Below are positions 8,178 through 17,585 of a stretch of 64,000 nucleotides of DNA, in pieces. Below the pieces are notes generated by a model. The model saw only the letters and a list, made by a program, of their open reading frames with translations, was not told where the DNA came from and did not search any database. Positions within the stretch are counted from its first letter, which is position 1. Each line of letters begins with the position of its first letter. Source of the DNA: Bauldia sp. (GTDB lineage Bacteria > Pseudomonadota > Alphaproteobacteria > Rhizobiales > Kaistiaceae). The stretch covers positions 124,001 to 188,000 of the forward strand of contig JAHCJZ010000001.1 of NCBI GenBank assembly GCA_026126025.1, in the 5' to 3' direction. The translations under genes and the position numbers were made by a program.

Positions 8178-9468
8178 GGGATTGGGCGGCGCGATGCTGT
8201 CCGCCTATGGGGCCGCCGGCACGCTGTTGCGTCCGGTCCTGCCCCTCGTGCTCCGCCTTCGGGCGCAGCGCGGCCGCGAGGATCCCGGCCGGCTGGGCGA
8301 GCGGAAGGGGATCGCCTCCGCGCCGCGGCCGCCCGGCGACCTCCTCTGGGTCCACGCCGCCAGCGTCGGTGAGACCAACGCCGTGATGCCGCTCGTCCAC
8401 CGCCTCGCCGAAGCCGGCTGGGCGATCGTCTTCACCACGGTCACCGTGACCGGGGCGACGACGGCGGCGCGCTCGCTGCCCCCCGGCGCGATCCACCAGT
8501 TCGTGCCGGTGGATGTGCGTCCCTGGGTGCGGCGCTTCCTCGCGCATTGGCGGCCCGCGGCGGCGCTCTTCGTCGAGTCGGAGATCTGGCCAGTCACCAC
8601 GGGCGAGCTGGCACGGCTGCAGGTGCCGCACGTCATCGTCAACGGGCGCATGTCGGAGCGCGCCTATCGCTCGTGGCTGCGCTATGGCAAGGCCGCGCAC
8701 GGCGTCTTCGGCCGGATCGGCCCGGTGCTCGCGCAGAGCGCCGCCGACGGCGAGCGCATGACCGCGCTCGGCGCGCCAAACGTCGCCGTCCTCGGCAACC
8801 TCAAATTCGACGCCCCGCCGCCGCCGGCCGATGCGGCGGCGCTCGCCACGCTCTCCGCCCAGCTCGGGCGCCGGCCGCGCTGGCTCGCCGCGAGCACCCA
8901 TCCCGGCGAGGAGGGGATCGTCGCCGACGCCCACCGCCGGCTGCTGGAGCGCCATCCGACCCTCGTCACGATGGTCGTGCCCCGCCATCCCGAGCGCGGC
9001 GCCGCCATTGTCGACGCGTTGGGCAAGGGCAACGCGTCGGTCTGGCTGCGCAGCCGCGGCGGCGCGCTCGGGCCGGGCCCGGGGATCCTCGTCGGCGACA
9101 CGCTGGGCGAGCTCGGCCTGTTCTACCGGCTTGCGCCGGTGTCGTTCGTCGGCGGCTCGATCGCGCCGCGGGGCGGGCAGAACCCGATCGAGCCGGTCCG
9201 GCTGCGAAGCGCCATCCTCCACGGGCCCGAGACGGCAAACTTCGCCGAAATCTACGCCGCGCTCGGCCGCGCCGGCGGCGCGGTCGAAACGCCCGACGCC
9301 GCGACGATGGCGTCCGTCGTCGCTCGCCTCCTCGGCGACGAGGCGACGCGCCTTCGCCAGCTCGTCGCCGCCGAAACCGCGCTCGAGCCGTTTTCGGGCG
9401 CACTGCGCCGTACGCTCGATGCCCTCGCGCCGATCCTCGCCGCGGCACGGGAGAGGGGAGGCGCCTGA
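8170..9468 (+). CDS. waaA: 3-deoxy-D-manno-octulosonic acid (Kdo) transferase
   Basis: A GT30 glycosyltransferase of 432 residues that adds Kdo from CMP-Kdo to lipid IVA at the inner face of the cytoplasmic membrane. Visible are the N-terminal membrane anchor (LLRPVLPLVLRL), WVHAASVGETNA with its catalytic Glu, FVESEIWP, LAASTHPGEE and GSIAPRGGQNPIEP. It overlaps the DUF374 gene by 8 bp and ends in TGATG with lpxK, so the lipid A-Kdo steps are coupled. Confidence 0.95.
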   Translation: MPEGLGGAMLSAYGAAGTLLRPVLPLVLRLRAQRGREDPGRLGERKGIASAPRPPGDLLWVHAASVGETNAVMPLVHRLAEAGWAIVFTTVTVTGATTAARSLPPGAIHQFVPVDVRPWVRRFLAHWRPAAALFVESEIWPVTTGELARLQVPHVIVNGRMSERAYRSWLRYGKAAHGVFGRIGPVLAQSAADGERMTALGAPNVAVLGNLKFDAPPPPADAAALATLSAQLGRRPRWLAASTHPGEEGIVADAHRRLLERHPTLVTMVVPRHPERGAAIVDALGKGNASVWLRSRGGALGPGPGILVGDTLGELGLFYRLAPVSFVGGSIAPRGGQNPIEPVRLRSAILHGPETANFAEIYAALGRAGGAVETPDAATMASVVARLLGDEATRLRQLVAAETALEPFSGALRRTLDALAPILAAARERGGA

Positions 9469-10505
9469 TGGCCCGCGCACCGCGCTTCTGGCAACGCCGC
9501 GGCCCGACCGCGCTCGCGCTGTGGCCGGCGTCGCGCATCTGGGGGAGCCGCGTGGCGCGGCGCATGGCGCGAAGCCCGTCATTTCTCGCGCCGGTGCCGG
9601 TGATCTGCGTCGGCAACTACACCACGGGCGGCGAGGGCAAGACGCCGACCGCGATCGCGCTGGCGCGGCTCGCGGTTGAGGAGGGCCTTCGCCCCGGCTT
9701 TCTGTCGCGCGGCCATGGCGGCGTCGAGCGCGGGCCGGTGATCGTCGTGGAGCGCGACACCGCCTGGCGCGTCGGCGACGAGCCGCTGCTCCTCGCCCGG
9801 GTCGCGCCGACCGTGGTGTCGCGCGACCGGCCGTCCGGCGCGCGGCTCCTCATCGAGAAGACCGGGGTTGACCTCATCATCATGGATGACGGCTTCCAGA
9901 ACCCGTCGCTGGGGAAGGACCTCGTCTTCGTCGCCGCCGACGCCGAGAGCGGCTTCGGCAACGGGCTGGTGCTTCCCGCCGGGCCACTGCGCGCTCCGCT
10001 GGCGGTGCAGTTGCAGCGGACCGACGCGCTGGTGCTGATCGGGGAGGGCGCCGCCGCGCCGGGGCTTGCGCGGCTCGCCGCGCGCGGCAATCTCGATCTC
10101 TTCCGTGCTCATCTCGAGCCCGCGAGCCGCGAAGGCTGGGCGGCGCGCCCGGTGCTCGCCTTTGCCGGCATCGGCCATCCGCAGAAATTCTTCGCCGGGC
10201 TCGAGCAGGTCGGCGCCAAATTCGCCGGGCGCATTCCCTTCCCCGACCACCACGCCTTCACCGCGGACGAAGCCGAGATGCTGCTGCAGCGGGCGCGCTC
10301 CGGCGCGCTCCGGCTCGTCACCACCGAGAAGGACCTCGCGCGCCTCTACGGCGCCAGCGGCAAGCTCGGCGAACTGGCGGCGGCGTCCGAGCCGTTCAAG
10401 GTGCGGCTCGTCTTCGACCGGCCCGAGGCGGTGCGGGCGATGATCCGCGCCGCGGTGGAACGGGTGCGCACCAACCGGCGGCGCGCCCTAGCGGTGGCGC
10501 AGTGA
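9468..10505 (+). CDS. lpxK: tetraacyldisaccharide 4'-kinase
   Basis: A 345-residue membrane-associated P-loop kinase that phosphorylates the 4' position of the lipid A disaccharide. The Walker A GGEGKTP is at about 54-60, preceded by VPVICVGNYTTGG. MDDGFQNPSL and FPDHHAFT are further LpxK signatures. ATG 9468 shares one base with the waaA stop. The gene converges with and overlaps the DUF2093 gene by 18 bp. Confidence 0.95.
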   Translation: MARAPRFWQRRGPTALALWPASRIWGSRVARRMARSPSFLAPVPVICVGNYTTGGEGKTPTAIALARLAVEEGLRPGFLSRGHGGVERGPVIVVERDTAWRVGDEPLLLARVAPTVVSRDRPSGARLLIEKTGVDLIIMDDGFQNPSLGKDLVFVAADAESGFGNGLVLPAGPLRAPLAVQLQRTDALVLIGEGAAAPGLARLAARGNLDLFRAHLEPASREGWAARPVLAFAGIGHPQKFFAGLEQVGAKFAGRIPFPDHHAFTADEAEMLLQRARSGALRLVTTEKDLARLYGASGKLGELAAASEPFKVRLVFDRPEAVRAMIRAAVERVRTNRRRALAVAQ

Positions 10506-10721
10506 GCTCTCGGCCACTTCCTGGTGCCGGCGCAGCGAGGTTTCGGCATCGACATAGGCTTCCTGCAGCGCGACGCTCCAGTAGCGGAGCTCGTCGAGCG
10601 GGATGCCGCGCCCGGTCACCGCGCAGCGCACATAGGCGCCCGGCGAGATGACCTGGAAGTCGCCGTCGAGATAGCGAAGGCGCGCCTCGCCGCCGCGGTC
10701 GGATATGTCGATACGGTTCAA
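10488..10721 (-). CDS. DUF2093 protein
   Basis: A 77-residue protein with the DUF2093 core GEARLRYLDGDFQVISPG, YVRCAVTGRGIPLDELRYW and QEAYVDAE. This is a small, well-conserved alphaproteobacterial family of unknown function. The CAVTG cysteine could bind metal, but only one cysteine is present. It is the last gene of a minus-strand run that includes mutL, 72 bp downstream of it. Confidence 0.85.
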   Translation of the reverse strand: MNRIDISDRGGEARLRYLDGDFQVISPGAYVRCAVTGRGIPLDELRYWSVALQEAYVDAETSLRRHQEVAESSLRHR

Positions 10722-10793
10722 GTCAGGCCTCGTTGATGTCCGGCCGAAGATAAGCCGCCTTGCCCCGAACGCAATGCCGGAGATTCGCCCGGG

Positions 10794-12581
10794 TCAGCGC
10801 CGCCCAAACAGTCGCTCAATATCGCTGAGCTTCAGCTCGATATAGGTCGGCCGGCCGTGAATGCACTGGCCGGAATGCGGCGTTGCCTCCATTTCGCGCA
10901 GCAGCGCGTCCATTTCTTCCGGCCTGAGGCGCCGCCCGGCGCGCACCGAGCCGTGGCACGCCATCGTGCCCGCGATCGCATCGAGCCGGTCGGCGAGGAG
11001 CGTCGCGGTGTCGAGCTCGGCGATCTCGTCGGCGAGGTCGCGGACGAGACCGGCGGTATCGCCATGGCCGAGCAGCCCCGGCACTTCGCGCACCGCCACC
11101 GCGCCCGGCCCGAAGGCCTCCAGCACGAGGCCAAGCGGCTGCAGCTCCGCGGCGCGGGACGCCAGCCGGTCGACATCCTCCTCGGGGAGCTCGACGATCT
11201 CCGGGATGAGGAGGATCTGGCGCGGCACGCCGCCGTCCGCGGCGAGCGCGGCCTTGAGCCGCTCATAGACCAGCCGCTCATGGGCGGCGTGCTGGTCGAC
11301 CACGACGAGGCCGTCCTCGGTCTCGGCGACGATGTAGGTCTCGTGCAGCTGCGCCCGGGGAACGCCGAGCGGCTGCGCGGCGACCGGCGCGGCCGCGGGC
11401 GCGGCGGCCGGGACATAGGCCGCGGCGCGGCGGTCGGCGCTCCGCGGCAGATCGGTGAGCACGGCCTGCGCCGGTTCGGCGAAGCCCTCCCAGCCGCGCT
11501 CCGCACCGCGGGCGGCGGGCGCCTGCGGAGGCGCAAACGCGCTCCGGCGCAGCGCCTCGATCATCGCGGTGGCGCCGCGGTCGCTGGCGCGATGGCCCGC
11601 CGCCGCGAGCGCTTCACGCAGCGCGCCGATCATCAGCGCGCGGACCAGCCCGGGGTCGCGAAACCGGACCTCGGCCTTGGCGGGGTGGACGTTCACGTCC
11701 ACTTCGGCCGGCGGCACGTCGAGGAAGAGCGCGAGCACCGGGTGACGGTCGTGGGGGATGAAGTCGCCATAGGCGGCCCGCACCGCGCCGGCGAGGAGCT
11801 TGTCCCGCACCGGCCTGCCATTGACGAATAGATATTGCTGCGCGGCGTTGCCGCGGTGATGGGTCGGCAGGCCGGCGAAGCCGGTGAGGCGGATCGGCCC
11901 GCGCCCCGAATCGATCGCCATCGCATCGGCGCGGAAGCCATTGCCGAGAATGCGGTCGAGGCGGTCGAGCCACCCATTGGGGCCGGTCGCCGGCAGGTCG
12001 GTCGCAGTCCGGTCGGCGCCGGAGAGGCTGAAGCGGATCTCGGGATGCGCCATCGCGAGCCGCCGGACGGTCTCGGTGATCGCCGCCGTCTCCGCCCGCT
12101 CCGACTTCATGAATTTGAGCCGCGCCGGCGTCGCGAAGAAGAGGTCGGTCACCTCGACACGGGTGCCCGGCGCCATCGCGACCGGGCGCGGGTCGCCGAC
12201 CGCGCCGCCGTCGACCGCGATCTCGAAGCCGTCCGCGCTGCCGCGCTGGCGCGACGCCAGCGCAAGCCGCGCCACCGATCCGATCGAGGCCAGCGCCTCG
12301 CCGCGAAAGCCGAGCGTCCCGATCGCTTCAAGACCGCCGTCGAGCTTCGACGTGCAGTGCCGCTCGACGGCGAGCGCAAGATCGTCAGCGCCCATCCCCG
12401 CGCCGTCGTCGGTGACGCGGATGAGCGCAAGGCCGCCGCCCGCCGTCGCCACCTCGATCCGGGTCGCGCCGGCGTCGATCGCGTTCTCGACGAGCTCCTT
12501 GACGACGCTCGCCGGCCGCTCGACCACCTCGCCGGCGGCGATGCGGTTGATGGTCTCTGGGGAGAGCCGACGAATCGACAT
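10794..12581 (-). CDS. mutL: DNA mismatch repair protein MutL
   Basis: A 595-residue MutL. The GHKL ATPase has [18 protein letters not shown] and [12 protein letters not shown]; the middle carries a Pro/Ala linker; the C-terminal dimerisation domain has [12 protein letters not shown] at about 429-440. That is the DQHA(X)2E(X)4E endonuclease signature, with ACHGSVRAG and CIHGRPT completing the metal site. Such MutLs nick the error strand themselves, as expected where MutH is absent. ATG 12581 ([18 protein letters not shown]) is the standard start; further in-frame upstream codons are not MutL-like. Confidence 0.96.
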   Translation of the reverse strand: MSIRRLSPETINRIAAGEVVERPASVVKELVENAIDAGATRIEVATAGGGLALIRVTDDGAGMGADDLALAVERHCTSKLDGGLEAIGTLGFRGEALASIGSVARLALASRQRGSADGFEIAVDGGAVGDPRPVAMAPGTRVEVTDLFFATPARLKFMKSERAETAAITETVRRLAMAHPEIRFSLSGADRTATDLPATGPNGWLDRLDRILGNGFRADAMAIDSGRGPIRLTGFAGLPTHHRGNAAQQYLFVNGRPVRDKLLAGAVRAAYGDFIPHDRHPVLALFLDVPPAEVDVNVHPAKAEVRFRDPGLVRALMIGALREALAAAGHRASDRGATAMIEALRRSAFAPPQAPAARGAERGWEGFAEPAQAVLTDLPRSADRRAAAYVPAAAPAAAPVAAQPLGVPRAQLHETYIVAETEDGLVVVDQHAAHERLVYERLKAALAADGGVPRQILLIPEIVELPEEDVDRLASRAAELQPLGLVLEAFGPGAVAVREVPGLLGHGDTAGLVRDLADEIAELDTATLLADRLDAIAGTMACHGSVRAGRRLRPEEMDALLREMEATPHSGQCIHGRPTYIELKLSDIERLFGRR

Positions 12582-12958
12582 CGGCGGATCACAGCGCGGT
12601 TGGCGGCGGAAGGAAAGCCGGGCAGGGGCCGGTGAAGGGGAGGCGGACGAAAACCGACGGATTGGCGCGCGACAGTCACCTGGGTTGCGAGCGGCTGGCG
12701 CAATAAGCTGGCCGCCTCGTCTTCCCTTGCCATGCGCACGACCCGATGGGTCGACCGACCTCCCCCTTAGACCGGGATAAGCATAAAGCGGCCCCAGCCT
12801 TGTGAAGCACCGCGCAGCACTTGTCGCGATTCTGGCTACCGGTGCCGTGCGTGGTGAAAGGTGCGAGCACCACGCCAAAGCGGGTCGAGGTTAGCCGAGC
12901 GCGAACCGAGTCATCAAGGGTCGGGGGACGGGTCGCGGGAGGCCGTGACCGAAATGCC
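12582..12958. other. 377-bp intergenic stretch upstream of mutL, no gene recognised
   Basis: This lies between the start of mutL and the stop of the beta-helix gene, both on the minus strand. I see no conserved ORF, tRNA, hairpin terminator or repeat. A GTG-started 30-codon plus-strand frame (12802-12894) begins [15 protein letters not shown], slightly signal-like, but has no ribosome-binding site. The segment is somewhat less GC-rich than its flanks and probably carries the mutL promoter. Confidence 0.5.
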
Positions 12959-14305
12959 TCAGCCGACCTGGTTTCCCTCGATCCGGAGCTGGGGAAAGGC
13001 GTCAGCGCCGCCGAGAACGAGGTCGCCCGTCGCGGGTTCGGCGTAGTTCATGCCGACCACCGCGCCCTGGCGCACCGCCGAGATGACGTTGGCCGCGATC
13101 AGCGCCGAGCCCGCGCCCTCGACCACGGTGACGGCGACGCCGATCGCCGTGTCGCGGATGATGTTGCTCGCCACCGAGGCCGAGCGGAGGAACGGCCCCC
13201 AGCCGAGCCAGACGCCGGCCTTCGGCGCGCCGTCGATCACGTTGGTGCTGATCGCCACGTCCGCTTCGGCCGCGATGCCGATGCCGAAGCCGGCGCCGTC
13301 CTCGGGATAGGGCCCGGTGGTGCTGAGGTTGCGGATGACGTTGCCCATCACGGTCGCGATCCGGCCGCCATCGTTGAAATTGGCGATGCTGATCCCGACC
13401 GCCGCGGTGTCGACGATGTTGTTCGCGACCACCGCGCCCTGGAAGCCGAACTCGGCATAGAGTCCGACCTCGCCGAGGCGGCTGCAATTATTGCCGGCGA
13501 TGATGACGTTGTCGGCAGTGTTGGCGCGCACCGCGGTGAAGGCGCAGTCGGCGATCCGGTTGTCGCTGACCGTCACGCTCCCCGCCTGGAAGACGTTGAT
13601 GCCGTTGCCGTTCTCCCCGGTGCCGCCTGCCGCGGCGGCGATCCGTTCGACGCGGTTGCCGGTGACGATGGTGCCGTCTTCGCCCTCCTCCCAGCGGAAG
13701 ACGAGGATGCCGTTATTGCTGCAATCGGTGACGGTGTTGCCGGTGATGGCAAGGCCGGTCGATCCGATCGCGCGGATGCCCTCGCCGGCGCCGGTCACGT
13801 CGTTGCCGGCGATGCGGCCGCCGCACTCGTCCATCGCCAGCGCCGCCGTCGATCCGCCGCGGAAGGCGCAGCCCTCGATGTGCACCGCGGCGATGCCGGC
13901 GAGATAGACGAGCCCCGGCGCGTCGCCCGGGAGCGGTCGCCCGCCATCGTCGAAAATGATGCCCGCCATCTGCGCGAGGTCGAGGCCCTGGCCGAAGAAG
14001 AAGCCGCCCGACCCGCCATAGAGGAGATGCGTCGCGCCGCGGATGCCGACGAGCCGCGCGCGGGTCGGCAGCGCGATGTTGGCGACGACGTAGCGTCCGG
14101 GCGGGAGGAACAGCGGGCGGTCCTCGGCGGAGGCCTGCTGCAGCGCCGCCTGCAGCAGCGCGCTCTGGTCGTCCGTGCTGCCCGGCACCAGCCCGAGGGA
14201 CGCGGCGTTGAGCGCAGCGTCTGCCGCGATCGCCGGCTGCGCCAGCGCCGCCGGCAGGCCAACGGTTCCCGCCGCCGCGAGGGAGAGGAAGGTGCGCCGG
14301 TCCAT
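12959..14305 (-). CDS. Tat-exported right-handed beta-helix protein (TIGR03808-like)
   Basis: A 448-residue protein starting MDRRTFLSLAAAG, a twin-arginine signal. The rest is repeats of the parallel beta-helix kind: GNDVTGAGEG, GNTVTDCSNN, DNRIADCAFT, ANNIVDTAAV, SNIIRDTAIG. It resembles the alphaproteobacterial family of twin-arginine-translocated repeat proteins (TIGR03808). Related folds occur in polysaccharide lyases and epimerases, but no catalytic residues of those can be assigned. It is probably periplasmic or surface-exposed. DUF2267 lies 33 bp upstream in the same direction. Confidence 0.85.
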   Translation of the reverse strand: MDRRTFLSLAAAGTVGLPAALAQPAIAADAALNAASLGLVPGSTDDQSALLQAALQQASAEDRPLFLPPGRYVVANIALPTRARLVGIRGATHLLYGGSGGFFFGQGLDLAQMAGIIFDDGGRPLPGDAPGLVYLAGIAAVHIEGCAFRGGSTAALAMDECGGRIAGNDVTGAGEGIRAIGSTGLAITGNTVTDCSNNGILVFRWEEGEDGTIVTGNRVERIAAAAGGTGENGNGINVFQAGSVTVSDNRIADCAFTAVRANTADNVIIAGNNCSRLGEVGLYAEFGFQGAVVANNIVDTAAVGISIANFNDGGRIATVMGNVIRNLSTTGPYPEDGAGFGIGIAAEADVAISTNVIDGAPKAGVWLGWGPFLRSASVASNIIRDTAIGVAVTVVEGAGSALIAANVISAVRQGAVVGMNYAEPATGDLVLGGADAFPQLRIEGNQVG

Positions 14306-14338
14306 TCGCCGAGGATACCCCGGCCGGCCCGTCTCGGC

Positions 14339-14701
14339 CTAGAGAAGCTGGCGGATCGCCGGCACCGAATTGGCGATATCGTCAACGGCGGCGTCGCCGA
14401 GCTTCTCGCGGGCGAAGGCGAGGATCTCGTTGCCGGCCGCCTGCATCTGCGTGCTGGAAAGGCCGGCAGCGGTGAGCTGGGCATAGACGCCCATCAGCCC
14501 GCCGCCGAGGATGCTGAAGAGGCCGCCGCCCTTCTTCTCTCCCGCCAGCTCGCGGGCGCCGGGAATGGCGGCGTAGAGCGGGGCCATCTTCTCGGCCGGC
14601 GCGTTCTTGTCGAGATAGGAGAGGATCGTCTGGATCGCCTTGCGGCCGGCCTCCGGACCGACCCCGGCTTTCTCTTCGAGGCGTGCGAGCAGTTCGTCCA
14701 T
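14339..14701 (-). CDS. DUF2267-like small protein
   Basis: A 120-residue protein with a glycine-rich centre (EKKGGGLFSILGGGLMGVYAQL) between two helical halves (MDELLARLEEKAGVGPE and QAAGNEILAFAREKLGDA). It resembles short alphaproteobacterial proteins annotated DUF2267 or DUF2780. Function is unknown. The spacing to the beta-helix gene downstream would allow an operon. Confidence 0.6.
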   Translation of the reverse strand: MDELLARLEEKAGVGPEAGRKAIQTILSYLDKNAPAEKMAPLYAAIPGARELAGEKKGGGLFSILGGGLMGVYAQLTAAGLSSTQMQAAGNEILAFAREKLGDAAVDDIANSVPAIRQLL

Positions 14702-14772
14702 GGTGGTCTCCGGCGGCGGGCCCGTGGGGTCTAGCGATCCCGCGCGTGGGGCGCAAACCGGGCGATCTTTGC

Positions 14773-14800
14773 TTGCCGGGGGAGGGGGGCAAACCTATGT
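14773..14800 (+). promoter_or_regulatory. candidate sodB promoter
   Basis: TTGCCG (14773-14778) and CTATGT (14795-14800) are separated by 16 bp, a fair fit to the alphaproteobacterial housekeeping pattern CTTGAC-N17-CTATAT. A TTTGC/GCAAA inverted repeat (14769-14793) overlaps the spacer. The predicted transcript would carry a leader of about 50 nt before the strong GAAGGAG of sodB. Confidence 0.4.
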
Positions 14801-14858
14801 TCCCGGCGAAAGACGGGGCCGGTGCGCCTCGCCGCGCCGAGACCTGAAGGAGTCACCG

Positions 14859-15458
14859 ATGGCTTTCGAACTCCCCGCCCTTCCCTATGCCTATGAAGCG
14901 CTGCAGCCGGCGATGTCCGCCGAGACGCTGCAGTTCCATCACGACAAGCACCACCAGGCCTACGTCACCAAGGGCAACGAGCTCCTCGCCGGGTCCGGCC
15001 TCGAAGGCCAGAGCGTGGAGGACGTGGTGAAGGGGAGCTACGGCAAGAACCAGGCGCTCTTCAACAATGCCGGCCAGCACTACAACCACATTCATTTCTG
15101 GAAGTGGATGAAGCCGGGCGGCGGCGGCACCAGGCTGCCGGGCGCGCTGGAGAAGGCGATCGCCGACGACCTCGGCGGCTACGACAAGTTCCGCGCCGAT
15201 TTCGTCGCGGCCGGCATGGGCCAGTTCGGCTCGGGCTGGGCCTGGGTGGCGGTGAAGGACGGCAGGCTGGAGATCACCAAAACGCCGAACGGCGAGAACC
15301 CGCTCGTCCATGGCGGTACGCCGATCCTCGGCTGCGACGTGTGGGAGCACTCCTACTACATCGACTACCGCAACGCCCGGCAGAAGTATCTTGAGGCCTT
15401 CGTCGACCAGCTCGTCGACTGGGACTACGTCCTCGAGCTCTTCGAGAAGACGCGTTAG
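14859..15458 (+). CDS. sodB: superoxide dismutase [Fe]
   Basis: A 199-residue Fe/Mn superoxide dismutase. Metal ligands align as His27 ([10 protein letters not shown]), His77 (YNHIHFW), Asp160 and His164 (DVWEHSYY). Gln73 in NAGQHYNH takes the place of the Gln69 that marks iron enzymes, so Fe is the likelier metal. There is no signal peptide, so it is cytosolic. ATG 14859 follows GAAGGAG by 6 bp. It converges with msrB, overlapping by 4 bp, which pairs two oxidative-damage functions. Confidence 0.95.
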   Translation: MAFELPALPYAYEALQPAMSAETLQFHHDKHHQAYVTKGNELLAGSGLEGQSVEDVVKGSYGKNQALFNNAGQHYNHIHFWKWMKPGGGGTRLPGALEKAIADDLGGYDKFRADFVAAGMGQFGSGWAWVAVKDGRLEITKTPNGENPLVHGGTPILGCDVWEHSYYIDYRNARQKYLEAFVDQLVDWDYVLELFEKTR

Positions 15459-15868
15459 GACGCCGCTGCATCGGGCTCGAAGTCGAGCGCGGTGCCGTTC
15501 ATGCAGTAGCGAAGGCCCGTCGGCCGCGGACCGTCCGGGAAGATGTGGCCGAGATGCGCGTCGCAGCGGGCGCACAGGGCTTCGGTGCGCACCATGCCGT
15601 GCGAGTTGTCGGCGCGCTCCTCCACGACGTCCGGGTCGACCGGCCCGGTGAAGCTCGGCCAGCCGGTCCCGGAGTCGAATTTCGTCTCCGAGCGGAACAG
15701 CGTCTCGCCGCAGCACACGCAGCGATAGGTGCCGGCGCGCTTCTCGTTCCACCACGGCCCGGTGAAGGCCGGCTCGGTGCCCTGCTGCCGCGCGACGCGA
15801 TACTGATCGGACGTCAATTCCGCGCGCCACTCCTCGTCGGTCCGCCTGATCTTTTCCGGTCTCGCCAT
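15455..15868 (-). CDS. msrB: peptide-methionine (R)-S-oxide reductase
   Basis: A 137-residue MsrB that reduces the R epimer of methionine sulfoxide. Structural zinc motifs are CVCC and CARC; the SGTGWPSF motif and the catalytic Cys in [11 protein letters not shown] are intact. ATG 15868 has a GGAGG 8 bp upstream on the minus strand. No export signal is seen. Confidence 0.95.
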   Translation of the reverse strand: MARPEKIRRTDEEWRAELTSDQYRVARQQGTEPAFTGPWWNEKRAGTYRCVCCGETLFRSETKFDSGTGWPSFTGPVDPDVVEERADNSHGMVRTEALCARCDAHLGHIFPDGPRPTGLRYCMNGTALDFEPDAAAS

Positions 15869-16488
15869 CGTCTTCCTCCGCAAGGTCAAGGTGGTGTCGT
15901 GGAAAGCACCGGGCAACCGGACTCGACCAAAGAAATGATTCGCATTGCCCCGTACAGGAGTTGAGAACCGGCCCAAGTTGTGGAATACGCTCGGTCGCCC
16001 TCCTTTGCAGTGGATCGCCGCGCTTTCGCCTCGGTCGGATGGCAAGAGCGGCAGACGAGGCCTCGCCGGATCCGGCGGCTCCGAAGAACGTGCCGCGGAG
16101 GCGACTGTCCCGCCGCAGGGATTCCCGTTCTGTACTGCGCCGCCCGTGCAGTTGTCATGAAATCGACCGGTCACGTCGGCTGTCGGACAATCGCTCCGGC
16201 GCGCGGCATCGGTTATGATCGGCCGGCCGATGCGCGTCGATTTGCCTCGCTGCTCGCTTTGCGTGCACCGCGCCGTACTATCCTTGCTGCGATATCCAGC
16301 GAACCGAGGAAATTCTTGCGACCCTCTTGTCGCCTCGGAAGAATAGTCATATAGGAGCCGCGAGCTTTGATGGATCGCGCGGCTCGAAATGCTCGCGATT
16401 CCCATGTAAGCGGGCCGATGCTGCCTCCCACCTCATCCCGCTTCGGCTCCGACGTTTCGCGTTGCCCCTCAAGCAAGCCAGGTGAGTC
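15869..16488. other. 620-bp intergenic region between msrB and mucR, no gene recognised
   Basis: Divergent control region of msrB (minus) and mucR (plus). No convincing ORF or structured RNA is visible. It is clearly less GC-rich than the neighbouring genes. Three GANTC sites (15937-15941, 16120-16124, 16397-16401) occur; GANTC is the target of the cell-cycle methylase CcrM. A weak promoter-like pair, TTGCGA at 16316-16321 and AAGAAT at 16339-16344 (17-bp spacer), could drive a long mucR leader. MucR proteins bind AT-rich DNA at their own promoters, which would fit this composition. Confidence 0.55.
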
Positions 16489-16902
16489 ATGAACGAAGAA
16501 ACCCCATCCTCCGATCTGATCGATCTGACCGCCGACATCGTCTCGGCCTATGTCAGCAATCACAACGTGGCCGCCCAGGATCTCGCGGGCCTCATCGCCG
16601 ATGTGCATCAGGCGCTCGCGCGCACCCATAACGGGCTGAACGAGCCCGAGCCGGAGCCGCTGAAGCCCGCCGTGAACCCGAAGAAGTCCGTGTTCCCCGA
16701 CTACATCATCTGTCTGGAGGATGGGAAGAAGTTCAAATCCCTCAAGCGGCACCTGCGCACCCATTACGACCTTTCGCCCGAGGAGTACCGCGAGAAGTGG
16801 GGCCTGCCGGCCGACTATCCGATGGTCGCCCCGAACTACGCCGCGGCGCGCTCCGCGCTCGCCAAGCAGATGGGCCTCGGCCAGCAGCGCCGCCGGCGCT
16901 AA
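16489..16902 (+). CDS. MucR/Ros family transcriptional regulator
   Basis: A 137-residue protein of the Ros/MucR family, H-NS-like global regulators of Hyphomicrobiales controlling exopolysaccharide, motility and cell-cycle genes. The zinc finger reads [18 protein letters not shown]: Cys75, Asp78, His88, His92, the C-D-H-H set seen in Muc[26 protein letters not shown] is the conserved C-terminal half. The N-terminal helix that mediates oligomerisation is present. Confidence 0.93.
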   Translation: MNEETPSSDLIDLTADIVSAYVSNHNVAAQDLAGLIADVHQALARTHNGLNEPEPEPLKPAVNPKKSVFPDYIICLEDGKKFKSLKRHLRTHYDLSPEEYREKWGLPADYPMVAPNYAAARSALAKQMGLGQQRRRR

Positions 16903-16935
16903 GGCCTGGACACGACGTCTCCGCGTACTTCTTTC

Positions 16936-17024
16936 TTCGTCATTCCGGCGAAGGCCGGAATCCAGGGCCCCGAACGCGACCGGGCAAGCTGCTCTGGACC
17001 CCGGCCTTCGCCGGGGTGACGAAG
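16936..17024. repeat. inverted-repeat element (TTCGTCATTCCGGCGAAGG type)
   Basis: Two arms, one starting TTCGTCATTCCGGCGAAGGC and one ending GGCCTTCGCCGGGGTGACGAA, are near-complementary and each also folds on itself (CCGGCGAAGGCCGG; CCCCGGCCTTCGCCGGGG). This is the common CATTCCGGCGAAGGCCGGAATCC repeat of alphaproteobacterial intergenic regions. A shorter relative lies at 35925-36003. Confidence 0.75.
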
Positions 17025-17077
17025 GGGTGAAGCCTGAAGGCGTGGTTGGCGATTCCGGTTAGGTCCGGCATCCTTCG

Positions 17078-17108
17078 AAAAGCGCCGCCCTTCAGGGGCG
17101 GCGTTTTG
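17078..17108. terminator. bidirectional intrinsic terminator between mucR and sufE
   Basis: An 8-bp GC stem, CGCCGCCC (17083-17090) with GGGCGGCG (17096-17103) and loop TTCAG, is flanked by AAAAG on the left and TTTT on the right. It can terminate plus-strand transcripts from mucR and minus-strand transcripts from sufE, whose stop codon is 10 bp away. Confidence 0.8.
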
Positions 17109-17112
17109 CTGT

Positions 17113-17541
17113 TCAGGCGGCCGCCTGGAGCGCGGCGGCGTCGGCCTTGATCCGCTTCACCATCGAGCGAAGGCCGTTGGAGCGCTGCGACGACAGGTGT
17201 TCGGAGAGGCCGAGCTCCTTGAACACCGCTTCCGGATCGATCGCCGCGATCTCCGCCGGCGTCTTGCCGTCGAAGATGGCAAGGACGATCGCGATCAGCC
17301 CGCGCACGATATGCGCGTCGCTGTCGCCGACGAAGCGAAGCCGCGGCTCGCCGTCGCCCTCGGCCGTCGTCCACAGCCAGACCTGGCTGGCGCAGCCCTG
17401 GACCTTGTTGGCGAGCGTGCGCTCCGCTTCCGGCAGCGGGGCGAGGCCGCGGCCGAGCTCGATGAGATAGCGGTAGCGGTCTTCCCAGTCGCCGAGATAG
17501 GCGAAATCGTCGACGATGCGCTGGAGGGGCTCTTCGCTCAT
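17113..17541 (-). CDS. sufE: SufE-type cysteine desulfuration protein
   Basis: A 142-residue SufE homologue. SufE accepts persulfide sulfur from the SufS cysteine desulfurase and stimulates Fe-S assembly. The sulfur-accepting cysteine is Cys50 in NKVQGCASQVW, the family signature. SLSQRSNG-like LSSQRSNGLRSM near the C-terminus is also conserved. ATG 17541 is chosen; the in-frame upstream codons are not SufE-like. No other suf genes are in the window. Confidence 0.92.
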   Translation of the reverse strand: MSEEPLQRIVDDFAYLGDWEDRYRYLIELGRGLAPLPEAERTLANKVQGCASQVWLWTTAEGDGEPRLRFVGDSDAHIVRGLIAIVLAIFDGKTPAEIAAIDPEAVFKELGLSEHLSSQRSNGLRSMVKRIKADAAALQAAA

Positions 17542-17585
17542 GCGGGGAGATATAGCGCCGCCGGAGGGCGCGTTAAACGGCGCGG

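Noticed and set aside
12802-12894. A 30-codon frame with a slightly signal-like start upstream of mutL
   Set aside because: No ribosome-binding site, no lipobox or recognisable mature part, and a GTG start; not enough to call a gene.
14702-15868. sodB and msrB as further members of the ECF SigF regulon
   Set aside because: No GTAACC-N16-CGAA-like pair is visible upstream of either gene, so regulon membership cannot be supported.
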